The notes: generated from the sequence alone by a model not told the origin. A stretch of DNA of 64,000 nt from CALKAL01 sp051846895 (GCA_051846895.1 JBPYCQ010000010.1:37604-101603); one strand, 5' to 3'. Positions 36,562 through 46,035 are shown, counted from the first letter of the stretch. Program-made: numbers and translations.

Positions 36562-37860
36562 TTAATTACGTTGCGTTTTCCCCAACAACTCAAACATATT
36601 CCTCTTATACTTCTCAACATCCGGCTGGTCGAATGGATTAACGTCCAGTAAATAGCCACTTATCGCACATGCTTTCATAAAAAAGTAAAACAAATAACCA
36701 ACTGTGAACGCATCAATGCGAGGAATTTCAATGACAAAGTTCGGAACTCCACCTTCCGAATGTGCCTGACGTGTGCCTTCTAAAGCTTTCTCATTAATTT
36801 CATGAATACTCATTCCATTCAAATAATCCAAACCGTCATCTACATCATAGTTATCTTTCATTCGTATATCTTGATCGATTTCATTAACCTTAACAAAAGT
36901 CTCAATCAAATGTCTTGGTCCAGCCTGAATATATTGCCCTAACGAATGAAGGTCTGTTGTAAAATTCGCTGATGCTGGAAAAATTCCTTTCCCCTCTTTC
37001 CCTTCACTCTCACCAAACAACTGCTTCCACCACTCAGCAAAATATGAAAGCTTCGGTTCAAAGCTAACAAGTAACTCAATCTTCTTACCTTTTTCAAGAA
37101 GTATGTTCCTGGCAGCAGCATAACGATAAGCGGGATTTTCCATCACATCAATTAATAATAAATCTTCCATAGCTTGTCTTGCCCCATTAATCATCAACTG
37201 AATATCAATCCCAGCAGCTGCGATTGGCAACAAACCTACAGGGGTTAAGACAGAGTAACGACCCCCAATATCGTCAGGAATAACAAAAGAAGTATAACCA
37301 TACTCATCTGCCATCTGTCGCAACGTCCCTTTTGATTGATCTGTAATGGCATAAATTCGACGGGAAGCCTCATCCTTACCATACTTCTCCTCGACCATGT
37401 CACGAAATACACGAAAAGCAATCGCTGGCTCAGTCGTCGTCCCACTTTTAGATATAAAAATAATAGAAATATCTTTGTCTTGAATAACATCTTTCAACTC
37501 AGTCATATAAGTCGCACTCAAATGATGCCCAACAAAATAGACGTCAGGCGCTCCTTCTTTTTTCTGTAAAAACGTATGCGATAACATCTCAATTGCTGCG
37601 CGTGCACCTAAATAGGAACCCCCAACACCAATGACTAAAACAACATCAGACTGATCCCGAATCCGTTCAGCTACCACTTCCACCTTTCGAACCTCGTTCT
37701 CACTAATAACAGCCGGCCAATCTACCCAGCCAATAAAATCATTACCTTTTCCAGTTCCATTATGTAAATTACAATGAGCTTTTTTTACCCGCTCCACCAT
37801 ACCTCGTAAATCATCCTCAGTTACTAAATTTAATAACTCACTTTTCAATTTAATATGCAT
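36562..37860 (-). CDS. pgi: glucose-6-phosphate isomerase
   Basis: A 432-aa cytoplasmic enzyme interconverting glucose 6-phosphate and fructose 6-phosphate. Sugar-phosphate isomerase marks are VIGVGGSYLGARAAIEML near residue 75, FISKSGTTTEPA, and GRYSVLTPVGLLPIAAAG. The frame is open to 37923, but GGAGGG lies 6 nt before the ATG at 37860 and the family match starts there. A strong hairpin (37889-37920) lies just upstream. A pgcA-type phosphoglucomutase gene is encoded at 42467. Confidence 0.93.
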   Translation of the reverse strand: MHIKLKSELLNLVTEDDLRGMVERVKKAHCNLHNGTGKGNDFIGWVDWPAVISENEVRKVEVVAERIRDQSDVVLVIGVGGSYLGARAAIEMLSHTFLQKKEGAPDVYFVGHHLSATYMTELKDVIQDKDISIIFISKSGTTTEPAIAFRVFRDMVEEKYGKDEASRRIYAITDQSKGTLRQMADEYGYTSFVIPDDIGGRYSVLTPVGLLPIAAAGIDIQLMINGARQAMEDLLLIDVMENPAYRYAAARNILLEKGKKIELLVSFEPKLSYFAEWWKQLFGESEGKEGKGIFPASANFTTDLHSLGQYIQAGPRHLIETFVKVNEIDQDIRMKDNYDVDDGLDYLNGMSIHEINEKALEGTRQAHSEGGVPNFVIEIPRIDAFTVGYLFYFFMKACAISGYLLDVNPFDQPDVEKYKRNMFELLGKTQRN

Positions 37861-37888
37861 CAATGACCCTCCATTTGAAATATGTAAA

Positions 37889-37920
37889 AGGCATACTAGT
37901 CCCATCAAACCAGTATGCCT
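37889..37920 (-). promoter_or_regulatory. hairpin in the pgi leader
   Basis: On the minus strand AGGCATACT (37920-37912) pairs exactly with AGTATGCCT (37897-37889), followed by only TTTT. It lies 29 bp upstream of the pgi start codon. It could be a weak terminator for an upstream transcript or a regulated leader. Confidence 0.5.
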
Positions 37921-38034
37921 CAATCTATAACTTTATCATTTTTGTAAGTTGTACTATCTTTTTTCTTTCTATTTATCTAGATGTTCTTTATTGCATTATA
38001 GTCTTTTTTATTGAAAATATAAAGTTTATCAGTT

Positions 38035-38526
38035 CTATATTTTAAAATTCAAGGCCCTAAGCATATCGAAAGTGTTCATGCTTGTAATACCAAACTCCCG
38101 GCACACATTCGGGATAAGTATTTTATTTCTTTTATGTTGCTTGTATTTTTCGTGTGTTACGATAACGGAATCATAAGTCATTGCGTACGCTATTAGCCAA
38201 CTATCTGCAACATTTGCAAATTCACTCTTTGCATAACCTAAATATTGATCCTGACTAAATGCCCATTTCATTAACCTCTCATAGTTACGAATGACATCTT
38301 CATCATCAGTAGATTTAAACCAGTTTCTAAAGTCTCTACACACCCATTCATTTAGAACATCTTCTTGCTTTATTAACTCATCTTTTATACGATCAATGCT
38401 TATTAGATGATTATCTTCAGCACATCGTATCAAAAAAGACCAAAAAGAGGGAACTAAGTCAAACGCATAATATCTTTTATGAGCCTCAATAAAAACGTTG
38501 GCATCTAATAGATATTTTGTATTCAA
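38035..38526 (-). CDS. PIN-domain (DUF4411) putative toxin
   Basis: A 163-aa PIN-like nuclease. The acidic sites are Asp8 in YLLDANVFIE, Glu near residue 46 in IKDELIK, Asp in VADSWLIAYA and Asp in YDSVIVTHE. It starts with TTG overlapping the TGA of the upstream regulator gene (TTGA), so translation is coupled. DUF4411 PIN proteins paired with XRE-ImmA/IrrE proteins are a known predicted toxin-antitoxin arrangement. RNA cleavage is inferred from the fold. Confidence 0.82.
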   Translation of the reverse strand: MNTKYLLDANVFIEAHKRYYAFDLVPSFWSFLIRCAEDNHLISIDRIKDELIKQEDVLNEWVCRDFRNWFKSTDDEDVIRNYERLMKWAFSQDQYLGYAKSEFANVADSWLIAYAMTYDSVIVTHEKYKQHKRNKILIPNVCREFGITSMNTFDMLRALNFKI

Positions 38527-39665
38527 GAGAAGTTCTCCTCCTCTCTTAGCTGAGCGTACCTTTCAAAAGTTTCACCACTAATACCTAACAGTCTATACGC
38601 ATCCCTGTATAATGTATTTCCTGACCTTGTGTCGTTAATAATTGCATCCGAGAATATTCTTCCAACCCGCAACCTTACTAACGTATAGAAGTCTGGTCCA
38701 CTATCAATCTTTGGAAGGTCTACAATTGTTCGTTCTTTATAGAACCTTAAATACTCATCTTTTGTGATGAGATTCAAGTCCAGCAATCTTCTAATAATCA
38801 CTAATTCACTAACTTTAAAATATCGAGCACAAACCTGATAAGGGTTTTTTTCACCTTTTATTTGTTGCCATAGGTTCAACATTTCCGATTGAGGAACTAA
38901 AAATTCCGCGGCTGTTTCATTGCACAATTGTTCAATTCTTTCTTCAGATGGTTGAAGGTTTTCTAAATCAAAAATTCCACTTAAACCAAACCAGATATGA
39001 GCTAATTCATGTGCTAGAGTAAACATCTGAGCTGCTTTTCCATCCGCACCATTTATAAAAATTAATGGTGCGTATTCATCAACCAATACGAATCCTCTAA
39101 ATTCTGAGACATTCAGCTTGCGTCTAGTATTATTACCGACAATACTATTGACAGAAACCATGATTCCAATCATTTCAATTTTTTTAATAAGTAAGCGTAA
39201 GGCATCTTCCCAAGTACTGCATTCGGAAGCCCAGCCTTTTTTCATTCCCATCTCTTCTCTAATAAGCCTTGCTACATCCTTTGGTGAATCATCATCATTG
39301 ACTGACCCTACAAAACGTAATGGCTCATTACCTAATTCAATTAAGTAATCTCGCATCCAATCACGCCGTTGCTCCATCATTTTCAATGTATCCAATAATT
39401 CTGGGCTTGGATTGATTTGATTTATTTGATCTAAGGTACGGTAGTAGGGCACTGATAATTCTTCTTTTGGTGGTTCATCAAGAAAAAAGTAACCTAATGG
39501 AGCTGCAATGGCTTTAGCAAAAGTTTCTAACTGCTTTAACGTAGGTTGCATTTCTCCACTTATCCACTCATTAATTTTTGGAAAGCGTTTTTCTAAAGAC
39601 TGTATACCACCAGCTCTCTCGACAGCCCATAATAAGACACTCGGCTCAACACTTACCCTCGCCAT
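38523..39665 (-). CDS. XRE / ImmA-IrrE metallopeptidase fusion, putative antitoxin
   Basis: A 380-aa protein. Residues 1-65 are an HTH, and the following region holds a zinc peptidase site with HELAHIW near residue 218 (HExxH) and a downstream Glu in ETAAEFLVP. The C-terminal 120 residues are helical. ImmA/IrrE peptidases usually cleave a repressor. Here the HTH is in the same chain, and the next gene is a PIN nuclease, so it probably controls and neutralises that toxin. Confidence 0.85.
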   Translation of the reverse strand: MARVSVEPSVLLWAVERAGGIQSLEKRFPKINEWISGEMQPTLKQLETFAKAIAAPLGYFFLDEPPKEELSVPYYRTLDQINQINPSPELLDTLKMMEQRRDWMRDYLIELGNEPLRFVGSVNDDDSPKDVARLIREEMGMKKGWASECSTWEDALRLLIKKIEMIGIMVSVNSIVGNNTRRKLNVSEFRGFVLVDEYAPLIFINGADGKAAQMFTLAHELAHIWFGLSGIFDLENLQPSEERIEQLCNETAAEFLVPQSEMLNLWQQIKGEKNPYQVCARYFKVSELVIIRRLLDLNLITKDEYLRFYKERTIVDLPKIDSGPDFYTLVRLRVGRIFSDAIINDTRSGNTLYRDAYRLLGISGETFERYAQLREEENFS

Positions 39666-39894
39666 ACCTAGACCTCCTTTCAGTATCGCAATAATCTACC
39701 TATTAATAAATTTGAATATATTATACAATATATTTCTACCAAAACAAACGTTCCATTCATCTATTTAAAGAATTCAGACATGCCATAAACTAATTTTATA
39801 TAAAATACCTACGAGCAAAGATTTTTACACACGGCACTAGTTCTTTTAATATTTTTTTTAATAATAGCAGTCAATTTCACTGATTATAACGCAT

Positions 39895-40641
39895 CTACAA
39901 TACCAACGACACAGCCATCATAACAATAACAACGATTAAAACTAGCCTTAACCATTTTTCAGGAATTTTAACTGCAAATTTACTTCCTAACACCCCACCA
40001 ATACTTGTTCCCAAGGCAAGGATTAAAGCAAATGTCCAATTCACCTGTCCATTAATTGTAAATATAAAAATAGACGGCAACAAATAAATCGTAATAACGA
40101 TAGTTTTAACACTATGTTGTAACGCTAATGGAATCGTTCCGTGAATCATCGTTAAAGCAATAACAATTAATAACCCAACTCCCGCTTGAATAAACCCACC
40201 ATATAAACCAATTATGAAAAAGGCGAACATTAGAACCGTCATTCTAAGTGGAGAAATTTCTGTTTCTTTCTTTTTCATTTTTCGATGAGGCTGAACTAAC
40301 ATTAAGACTAGACATGTCACAATGACTACAGCAAGCGTTGTATTAAACACTTCATCAGATATTTCTAAAGCGATGTTCGTTCCAATAATTGAGCCGATCA
40401 CCGCCGGAATTGCTAATAGTAGGCTCAACTTCCATTCAATCATTTTACTTTTATGAAAAACTCTCATTGCAGTTAAGTTTTGAAAAATAATAGCAATTCT
40501 ATTCGTCCCATTCGCAGCGGTTGACGGTAGGCCGATTAAGATCAACATCGGCAATGTAATTAATGAACCACCTGCAGCTGTAACGTTAATAAAACCAGCT
40601 AAAATTCCTATTAAAAATAGTAATATTAAATTTTCTATCAT
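39895..40641 (-). CDS. sulfite exporter TauE/SafE family membrane protein
   Basis: A 248-aa protein with about seven to eight TM segments and the duplicated TauE/SafE pattern (GFINVTAAGGSLITLPMLI near the N-terminus, GGFIQAGVGLLIVIALT in the middle). The family moves small sulfur or carbon anions such as sulfite, sulfoacetate or taurine products. The ATG at 40641 has AAGGA 10 nt upstream, and the frame is open further upstream without such a site. It is a single gene, so the substrate is not indicated. Confidence 0.85.
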   Translation of the reverse strand: MIENLILLFLIGILAGFINVTAAGGSLITLPMLILIGLPSTAANGTNRIAIIFQNLTAMRVFHKSKMIEWKLSLLLAIPAVIGSIIGTNIALEISDEVFNTTLAVVIVTCLVLMLVQPHRKMKKKETEISPLRMTVLMFAFFIIGLYGGFIQAGVGLLIVIALTMIHGTIPLALQHSVKTIVITIYLLPSIFIFTINGQVNWTFALILALGTSIGGVLGSKFAVKIPEKWLRLVLIVVIVMMAVSLVL

Positions 40642-40802
40642 AAAAATGCAGTCCTTCCCGTATTTCTGCCCCGTCATGCAATTAATCAAACGTTTGATTA
40701 GCCATCATTCTCTGTCAAAATTAATATACCACTTAAATACTAGACTTCCAACAGACAAATCAAAAACGATTCAGGACAACAAATAACCCCCATTAAATTT
40801 AC

Positions 40803-40924
40803 CAGCCAATTTTGAGCCGTTCGCAGCCAATTTTCATGCTTTGCCAGCCAATTTTACCTGATTACCAGCCGATTCCACCCATTTACCAGCCAATTTGTGT
40901 TTTGCCAGCCAATTCAACTTGGCC
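40803..40924. repeat. 21-bp tandem repeat array (CAGCCAATTTT family)
   Basis: Six units begin CAGCCAATTTT or CAGCCAATT. The first four are exactly 21 bp (starts 40803, 40824, 40845, 40866), then one of 19 bp, then a partial one. The sequence is unrelated to the TTTGARCAAT and CGACGGTCGAAGTT families but has the same period. Confidence 0.85.
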
Positions 40925-40963
40925 ATATAAACTATGCTTTAAGCTTCCTCTCCCAAACAACAA

Positions 40964-40995
40964 TAAAAAACCCTCAGCCAGTCATAGCCAAGGGT
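40964..40995 (-). terminator. terminator of the lytic transglycosylase gene
   Basis: On the minus strand ACCCTTGGC pairs with GCTGAGGGT (with mismatch) and is followed by TTTTTTATTG, about 25 bp after the stop codon. Confidence 0.65.
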
Positions 40996-41020
40996 ATCAT
41001 GATAAAATTATGATATTAAA

Positions 41021-41770
41021 TTATTGCACATTCACATCTTCCAAAATCTGAACAGCATATGAGCTTCTAGCATGTCCAGTTCTCATTTTGTATTTCTCAA
41101 GGCCATACATCCCGCGGTTATACGCAGTTAAGGCTTCTTCCCAATTGCCATATCTTCTGTATAAGAAGTCTAAGTAAACAACGGTTAATTCGATTGAATA
41201 GTATGGATCAAATAATTGCTCTTTACCTTTATACTCTAGCCCTGCCATCGATGCCACCCATGCCGCTGTATTAGAATGCATGATTTGCCCTAAGCCTCTT
41301 GCATTTCCGTATTTCGTATCTGGACCGACTAGATTCGGATCAAACGTCCCGCCAGTCTCAACTTTAATCAATTCATAGACAATGTACGGATCAATATTTA
41401 ACTCGGTCGCTTTTTCTATTAAAAAATATGCCCATGACTCTTTGAATTTGCCTTCACTATCTTTAATGATGTCCTGAACGAAATCTCTTCTTTGCTTCCA
41501 ATCATTGTAATTGACTGAACTCTTTTTACTATTATAAGTTACTTGTTCAATGCTATAAATGTCTTCCGTTTTGTTACTCGCTTCGATAATCATATTGAGC
41601 TCGTTCAATTTTTCTTCATACTGGCTTTTCCAATTAGAAAGTTCATTAGCTAGTCTTTCATTATTTCTTTCTTTTTCATCAACTGCTTTACTCAGTTCGT
41701 GATTGATCGTTAATCCAATTGATACTAGAAGAACGATAATCAGACTTTGTACAAATATTATACTTTTCAT
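41021..41770 (-). CDS. lytic transglycosylase (SLT domain)
   Basis: A 249-aa membrane-anchored muramidase-like enzyme. The N-terminal TM/signal segment (KSIIFVQSLIIVLLVSIG) is followed by a coiled coil (about residues 30-70) and an SLT domain with the catalytic Glu in LIKVETGGTF, then GLGQIM and ALTAYNRGM. It cleaves peptidoglycan to anhydromuropeptides. The ATG at 41770 has GAGGTGAGG 6 nt upstream. A remnant of a related gene's 3' end lies at 58060. Confidence 0.88.
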   Translation of the reverse strand: MKSIIFVQSLIIVLLVSIGLTINHELSKAVDEKERNNERLANELSNWKSQYEEKLNELNMIIEASNKTEDIYSIEQVTYNSKKSSVNYNDWKQRRDFVQDIIKDSEGKFKESWAYFLIEKATELNIDPYIVYELIKVETGGTFDPNLVGPDTKYGNARGLGQIMHSNTAAWVASMAGLEYKGKEQLFDPYYSIELTVVYLDFLYRRYGNWEEALTAYNRGMYGLEKYKMRTGHARSSYAVQILEDVNVQ

Positions 41771-41982
41771 GAAATACCTCACCTCTAAGATAAACATTCG
41801 TCTTAAAAATGTTATCCCCATGACGTTTAATCTTAGATGTTTAAAATGAATCTACTAGACGAATGAATATGATTCTATCTCTATTATTTCCAAAAGATAG
41901 ATTTATATACTTGTTTTTTTACCCCTTAAGTATATTAACAGTTTTAAAATGTATTGCAAGGATTTTACCTAAATCATCCAAT

Positions 41983-42011
41983 AAAAGAGTCAGCCGATTG
42001 TTTCGACTGAC
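41983..42011 (-). terminator. terminator after the pRiA4b remnant
   Basis: On the minus strand GTCAGTCGA pairs with TCGGCTGAC (one wobble), followed by TCTTTT. The rest of the gap 41771-42078 shows no gene. Confidence 0.6.
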
Positions 42012-42078
42012 GTGTTCAGGCGTGATGTAAGGATTAAATAACTGTCCTCTCATCAAAGAATATTTCGTTTAAACAATA

Positions 42079-42320
42079 TTAATTGTTTTCCATTTGATGA
42101 ACCTTATCCCACTCTGTCTTTTTATATTTTAAGGATTTCAGCATACTGTTAATCCGCTCTTTTTCGAATTCACGAAAAAATTGTTCTTGAGCCCAAGTGC
42201 GATATTCCTTATGCAACGGGTGCTTTGGGTTATTATATATCTCCAAAAATTGATAGTACCCTGGCAAGCCACCAACGTCCTCTGGAGGAGCATCTTCCGC
42301 TCCGTCTATAAACAAAAATA
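42079..42320 (-). pseudogene. pRiA4b ORF-3 family remnant (C-terminal part)
   Basis: The frame from about DGAEDAPPEDVGGLPGYYQF to the stop (some 78 residues) matches the C-terminal end of the plasmid pRiA4b ORF-3-like family, including the PPEDVGG mark also found in the intact gene at 46822. The N-terminal part of the family is missing, and the open frame upstream of the match (to 42372) looks unrelated. I read it as a truncated, non-functional gene that still has its terminator. Confidence 0.6.
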
Positions 42321-42425
42321 ATGCGAAGAAATTCTGGAAGACCACATATTCAAAGCATTTACCACTTTTCAAAGCAAGGTAAAACTTAGTATTTGAATCT
42401 TAATCTTATACTTAATTGATGTGAT

Positions 42426-42460
42426 AAAAAAAACGTACTAGCCCCTCAAGAACTAGTACG
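42426..42460 (-). terminator. terminator of pgcA
   Basis: On the minus strand CGTACTAG pairs exactly with CTAGTACG, followed by TTTTTTTT. It begins 7 bp after the stop codon. Confidence 0.9.
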
Positions 42461-42466
42461 CCTCTA

Positions 42467-44203
42467 TTATTGACTCACTGTCACTCGATTTAACACTGCT
42501 TGCTTTAACTGCTCCAAACGTTTTTCCGCTTGATCTCTCGTCTCACCCTTAACCCCGAAGTAAAACTTAATCTTCGGCTCAGTTCCTGATGGACGCAAGC
42601 AACACCAGCAGTCTTCGCTTAAAATAAACTTCACCACATTTGAAGTAGGTAAATCGATGTCCTCGGTTTCGCCATTTTCTAAATACGTCCGTTTGCCAAT
42701 TAAATAATCCTCAACAGCTACCACTGACAAATCACCTTCAACCTCTACCGGCTTCAAACGGAAATCTTCCATTATATTTTTAATCAGCTTTGCGCCATCT
42801 AACCCTTTTAATGTAATTGAATGTAAATCTTCAATATAATATCCGTGACGCTCATAAAGCCTCTCCAACGCATCAAACAACGTGAGCCCCTTTGATTGAT
42901 AATAAGCTGCCATCTCACACGCCATCACCGTCGCCTGAATCGCATCTTTATCACGCGAGAAGTCTTTAATCAAATAACCGTAGCTTTCTTCATAGCCAAA
43001 TAAAAACCGCTGCTCACCGGATTGATCGAACTCCTCAATCTTCTCCCCAATAAACTTAAAGCCCGTCAAAACATCCAACGTTTCCACGCCATAATAATTA
43101 GCAACAGCCCGGCCTAATTCCGACGTCACAATCGTTTTAATCATCATACCATTACTAGGTAGATCACCCGAATTCGCTAAAATATAATCTAGCATGAGCG
43201 CACCAAGCTGATTTCCCGTTAAAACTTGATACTCCCCACTCGCATTTTTAACAGCTACCCCAAGCCTGTCAGCATCAGGATCTGTCGCAATTAAAATATC
43301 AGCCCCAACCGACCGACCTTTTTCAATCGCTAATTCAAAAGCTTGATGCTCCTCAGGGTTTGGAGATTGAACAGTATTAAACTCAGGATCCGGCACTGCC
43401 TGTTCATCGACGACGTGCACCTCTTTAAAACCAAGCTGCTCAAGCCCCTTTTTCGCCAAAAGAAGAGACGTCCCATGTAACGGTGTAAAAACTATCTTCA
43501 ATTGATCCGCCTGCTCTTTTATCACACGATGATTCAACGTCACCTTCTCAAGCTCTTTTAAATATTCACGGTCGACCTCCTCATCAATCCAACGAAGCAG
43601 CCCCTTCTCCTCAAGCTCAGTCCGCTCCATCACATCAATCGTCAGCTCATTCTTAACCATCTGAACCATCTTAATTACCTGATCCGCTTGATGCGGCGGT
43701 AACTGCCCGCCAACCTCGTTATAAACCTTGTACCCATTATACTCAGGCGGATTATGACTCGCCGTAATCATCACACCCGCAGCCCCCCCTAAATGACGAA
43801 CCGCAAACGACAACTCAGGCGTCGGCCGAAGCGATGAGAAAATATATGTAGGAATCCCATGCACACCAAGAACCCTCGCCGTCTCCAACGCAAACTCCTG
43901 TGACATATGACGCGAATCGTACGCTACAACACACCCACGTTCAACCCAATCCGAACCTTTTTCTTCAATATAAAGAGCCAACCCTTTCGCCGCCTTACGC
44001 ACCGTATAAACGTTCATCCGATTCGTCCCAGGCCCAAGCTCACCACGCATCCCACCAGTACCAAACGTCAAATTCGTATGGAACGCATCCTCTAGCAAAC
44101 TACTATTACCCTTAATACGAATCAGTTCTTCTTTTAATTGTTCATCCAATTCCACAAAATTTTTCCATCGATTATAACTATCCCGCCACGTCAATTTGAT
44201 CAT
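42467..44203 (-). CDS. pgcA: alpha-phosphoglucomutase / phosphomannomutase
   Basis: A 578-aa alpha-D-phosphohexomutase, the length of the Bacillus PgcA enzyme. It has the phosphoserine loop VMITASHNPPEYNGYKVY near residue 145, metal loop ATDPDADRLGVAV near 310, sugar loop FGYEESYGYL and phosphate loop LRPSGTEPKIKFY. It makes glucose 1-phosphate for UDP-glucose, hence for glycolipid and wall polymers. It is a single gene between a terminator and a 21-bp repeat array. Confidence 0.93.
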   Translation of the reverse strand: MIKLTWRDSYNRWKNFVELDEQLKEELIRIKGNSSLLEDAFHTNLTFGTGGMRGELGPGTNRMNVYTVRKAAKGLALYIEEKGSDWVERGCVVAYDSRHMSQEFALETARVLGVHGIPTYIFSSLRPTPELSFAVRHLGGAAGVMITASHNPPEYNGYKVYNEVGGQLPPHQADQVIKMVQMVKNELTIDVMERTELEEKGLLRWIDEEVDREYLKELEKVTLNHRVIKEQADQLKIVFTPLHGTSLLLAKKGLEQLGFKEVHVVDEQAVPDPEFNTVQSPNPEEHQAFELAIEKGRSVGADILIATDPDADRLGVAVKNASGEYQVLTGNQLGALMLDYILANSGDLPSNGMMIKTIVTSELGRAVANYYGVETLDVLTGFKFIGEKIEEFDQSGEQRFLFGYEESYGYLIKDFSRDKDAIQATVMACEMAAYYQSKGLTLFDALERLYERHGYYIEDLHSITLKGLDGAKLIKNIMEDFRLKPVEVEGDLSVVAVEDYLIGKRTYLENGETEDIDLPTSNVVKFILSEDCWCCLRPSGTEPKIKFYFGVKGETRDQAEKRLEQLKQAVLNRVTVSQ

Positions 44204-44417
44204 TCCCTAACATATTTTCTATTACAACTAGGTCTCACGTACTAGACTATGATTAGTATTTAACCATATTTTTGGAAAAAATTCAATTCTGTGTCCATGT
44301 TCATATGAAATATTCAGATACACGCTCAACACTTACGATAGAACAAGAAACAACCCCCAGCACTAAGTTGACACACAATTACCGATAACGCATAAACACC
44401 CCTTTTTAGCAGGAAGG

Positions 44418-44920
44418 CTTGGACAATTATAGCCCATGTTTGAACAAACGCAAACCCACTTTGAACAATTACAACCCATGTTTGAACAATCACACCTCCA
44501 CTTTGAACAAACACAACCCATGTTTGAACAATTACAACCTAACTTTGAACAATCACAACCCATGTTTGAACAATTACAACCTACTTTTAACAATCACAGC
44601 TCCACTTTGGACAATCGCAACCCTACTTTGAACAATTACACCACTACTTTGGACAATCGCAACCCTACTTTGAACAATTACACCACTACTTTGGACAATC
44701 GCAACCCTGCTTTGAACAATCACAACCCATGTTTGAACAAACACAACTCAACTTTGAACAAACACACCCCATCTTTGAACAATCACACCTCCACTTTGAA
44801 CAATCGCAGCTCAACTTTGAAGAGATACAGCCCAACTTTGGACAATCGCAACCCTGCTTTGAACAATCACTGCCCTACTTTGAACAATCGCAGCCCCGCT
44901 TTGAACAATCACACACAAAA
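44418..44920. repeat. 21-bp tandem repeat array (TTTGAACAATC family)
   Basis: About 24 units of 21 bp, each opening TTTGAACAA or TTTGGACAA. A higher-order pair (TTTGGACAATCGCAACCC, then TTTGAACAATTACACCAC) is repeated exactly around 44600-44700, pointing to recent unequal exchange. It fills most of the 756-bp gap upstream of pgcA. Confidence 0.95.
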
Positions 44921-44959
44921 AAATCCGACATCCACTAGACCAGCAGATGTCGCACTACA

Positions 44960-45193
44960 TCACTTATATTCAGACTCATCTTCTTGCTGATCATCTTCCC
45001 TCTCCTGATCAGCATTAGTCTCCATCGTTTTAATACTTTCCTTCCGAATTCGAGCAATCTCTTGCGGATGGATTTCATCGCTATCCATATAAATACCATG
45101 CTGAACACCCGTAGGATCATTCATGACACCCTCTTTAAATCCATCCGGGTGAAGCCCTTCCGCTATAATTTCCTGTTGCTTTTTTCTAGACAT
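44960..45193 (-). CDS. conserved-looking small hydrophilic protein
   Basis: A 77-aa, highly charged protein without TM segments, ending in an acidic tail. A strong AAGGAGGG lies 6 nt before the ATG, so I regard it as real. It begins SRKKQQEIIAEGLHPDGFKE. It lies 55 bp downstream of the VanZ-like gene on the same strand and may share its transcript. I do not recognise a function. Confidence 0.7.
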   Translation of the reverse strand: MSRKKQQEIIAEGLHPDGFKEGVMNDPTGVQHGIYMDSDEIHPQEIARIRKESIKTMETNADQEREDDQQEDESEYK

Positions 45194-45248
45194 GACCTTC
45201 CCTCCTTTATAGCTATTAGGATAAGAAGGTATTCAGAAAATATGCGAA

Positions 45249-45683
45249 TTAAAAAAAGAACGACACAACCCCAATATACAAACCAATCCCAACAGCCGCA
45301 CCCAAGCTATCGATGATCACATCACTCACTAAAGGTCCTCTTCCCGGCACAAAACGCTGATGAAATTCGTCTGAAGCGGCATAAGCTACACAAATTAACC
45401 AAGCAATTCCAACAGCAAACCAGCCAACCCAACCACTAACTCTTAAAGCATTTATAACTAAAATCCCAAGAATCAAATAGATAAAAAAGTGCGCACTTTT
45501 CCTAACAATATGCTGCATGCGTTGTCTTTCTAATTTCCTTTTAGGTTTAACTTTCTTAACCGTCTTAACAAATATATTTGTCACACCCGTACTTAACTTC
45601 GCAGACTCCTTACCCGGCTGATGCGACAAGAAAAAAATTAGTCCCATCCATGCCAGCACTATTCCCCATGTAATAACATTCAT
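45249..45683 (-). CDS. VanZ family membrane protein
   Basis: A 144-aa membrane protein with four hydrophobic segments. VanZ-family marks are the early FFLSHQPG, then RKSAHFFIYLILGI, and SDEFHQRFVPGRGPLVSDVIIDSLGA near the C-terminus. VanZ gives some teicoplanin resistance in enterococci, but most family members have no known role. AAAGGA lies 9 nt before the ATG. Confidence 0.85.
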   Translation of the reverse strand: MNVITWGIVLAWMGLIFFLSHQPGKESAKLSTGVTNIFVKTVKKVKPKRKLERQRMQHIVRKSAHFFIYLILGILVINALRVSGWVGWFAVGIAWLICVAYAASDEFHQRFVPGRGPLVSDVIIDSLGAAVGIGLYIGVVSFFF

Positions 45684-46002
45684 TAGATAATTTCCTTTCC
45701 AAATTTCTAGGTCTTAATATAATTATTTTAACAAAAAGCCAGCCACACTATGAACAAATCCTATTATATTCAAAAAATCATCTAACCTCTTTCTACATTA
45801 AAACTTCTCACCAAACATTTTTGCAAACAAGAACAATGCCAGCTATTCCTTCGCCCACCGCGGCAAATCAGCACATATTAAGCATTTTGCCGATTATTAA
45901 TAATGAAAGGGTTTACACATAAAGCAAAGAATCCATCCCTATATTAAGAATTACACATAATAAAACAAAATAAAAACTATTAATTGGCATATACTACATA
46001 TA

Positions 46003-46035
46003 GTACAAATTGTACAAATATAACACTTTGTACAA
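46003..46035. promoter_or_regulatory. probable operator of the HicAB-like pair
   Basis: GTACAAATTGTAC (46003-46015) is a perfect palindrome, and the half-site TTGTACAA recurs at 46028-46035, about 40 bp before the antitoxin gene. Antitoxins of this kind normally repress their own operon. The remaining gap (45684-46002) shows no gene. Confidence 0.6.

Noticed and set aside
37861..37923. N-terminal extension of pgi
   Set aside because: The ribosome binding site at the ATG of 37860 and the family match show a start there, and the extension would run through the leader hairpin region.
44418..44920. CRISPR array
   Set aside because: Units are contiguous 21-mers with no unique spacers of constant length, and no cas gene is in the window.
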